Position numbers and translations under genes: made by a program. Below, in pieces: positions 63,964 through 64,000 of a DNA stretch of 64,000 nucleotides. How positions within the stretch are numbered: the first letter of the stretch is position 1; each line of letters starts with the position of its first letter. This stretch comes from Bin87 sp963665395. Lineage in GTDB: Bacteria; Chloroflexota; Dehalococcoidia; Lucifugimonadales; UBA3495. The notes under the pieces were generated by a model that was not told the origin of the DNA, ran no database searches, and saw only the letters and a list, made by a program, of their open reading frames with translations. The stretch is from positions 3,472,001-3,536,000 of the forward strand of contig OY762251.1 of assembly GCA_963665395.2 (NCBI GenBank). Direction: 5' to 3'.

Positions 63964-64000
63964 GGCGCCCTATAGGCAGGTAACACCTGCTTGCGGCGCC
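63964..64000 (+). terminator. Possible hairpin after vapC, at the window edge
   Basis: GGCGCC (63964-63969) and GGCGCC (63995-64000) can pair, with an inner GCAGGT/ACCTGC stem (63976-63981, 63985-63990). The window ends here, so a T-tract cannot be checked. Confidence 0.4.

Noticed and set aside
1..64000. CRISPR array
   Set aside because: No run of regularly spaced direct repeats of 24-40 bases with unique spacers was seen; the repeats found are dispersed palindromes or gene-internal tandems.

Overview
The window is a GC-rich bacterial chromosome segment with dense, mostly operonic housekeeping and energy genes, separated by small islands of mobile DNA, toxin-antitoxin-like genes and short palindromic repeats. 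The gene mix suggests an uncultivated Chloroflexota bacterium of the SAR202/Dehalococcoidia kind. It includes a complex I operon without nuoE/F/G, an anchor-less class E succinate dehydrogenase, monomeric NADP-isocitrate dehydrogenase, CaiB/BaiF CoA-transferases, an SMP-30 lactonase, and Agl23-like glycosylation genes. The phylum is inferred from this gene content and no marker tree was run.

Layout. 1-3.2 kb: a probable integrated element with two tandem CPxCGRL mini-proteins, a long coding-silent stretch and a tyrosine recombinase. 3.2-10.3 kb: a Gfo/Idh/MocA oxidoreductase, the Tat translocase (tatA convergent to tatB-tatC), an RlmD-Maf fusion, thioredoxin followed by a selenocysteine tRNA, and hypotheticals. 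10.5-14 kb: decayed accessory DNA, with an IS630 element inserted in a two-gene hypothetical module, GC-rich repeats and a wrecked secreted-protein gene. 14.1-19.5 kb: icd, mdh, a GSA-aminotransferase-like gene and two coupled PaREP1/HEPN-like genes. 19.6-36.2 kb: one very long minus-strand gene run, nuoABCDHIJK-DUF2007-nuoLMN, nadK, two NUDIX genes, sdhA-sdhB-sdhE. 36.3-43 kb: a DUF7662/PIN pair, alpha/beta hydrolase, CoA-transferase, rdgB, moaA, moaC, tRNA-Met and a PAC2-family gene. 43-49.5 kb: an accessory island with an ISAs1-like remnant, a SWIM protein, a pair of tiny paralogous proteins under duplicated promoters, a methyltransferase-nuclease gene coupled to DUF4160/DUF2442 genes, a BrnT/BrnA-like pair plus a decayed copy, and a second CoA-transferase. 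49.5-57.6 kb: a coiled-coil membrane protein, a MidA-type methyltransferase, an SMP-30 lactonase, a 133-bp MITE with target duplication, and two moeA genes, the second fused to a PBP-like domain. 57.6-64 kb: TPR protein, Agl23-like GT-C protein, PaREP1-like protein, flippase-like protein, FAD oxidoreductase and vapBC.

How the genes fit together. Isocitrate and malate dehydrogenases, class E succinate dehydrogenase and the 11-subunit complex I describe an oxidative TCA/respiratory core. NAD kinase and two NUDIX hydrolases sit inside the same transcription block. The MidA homologue may modify NuoD. MoaA, MoaC and two MoeA proteins supply molybdenum cofactor, Tat can export folded cofactor enzymes, and selC implies selenoprotein synthesis. 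Three families of short inverted repeats are scattered between genes. The most unusual items are the duplicated small-protein unit at 43.9-44.6 kb, the RlmD-Maf fusion, selC, and the MITE with intact target duplication.
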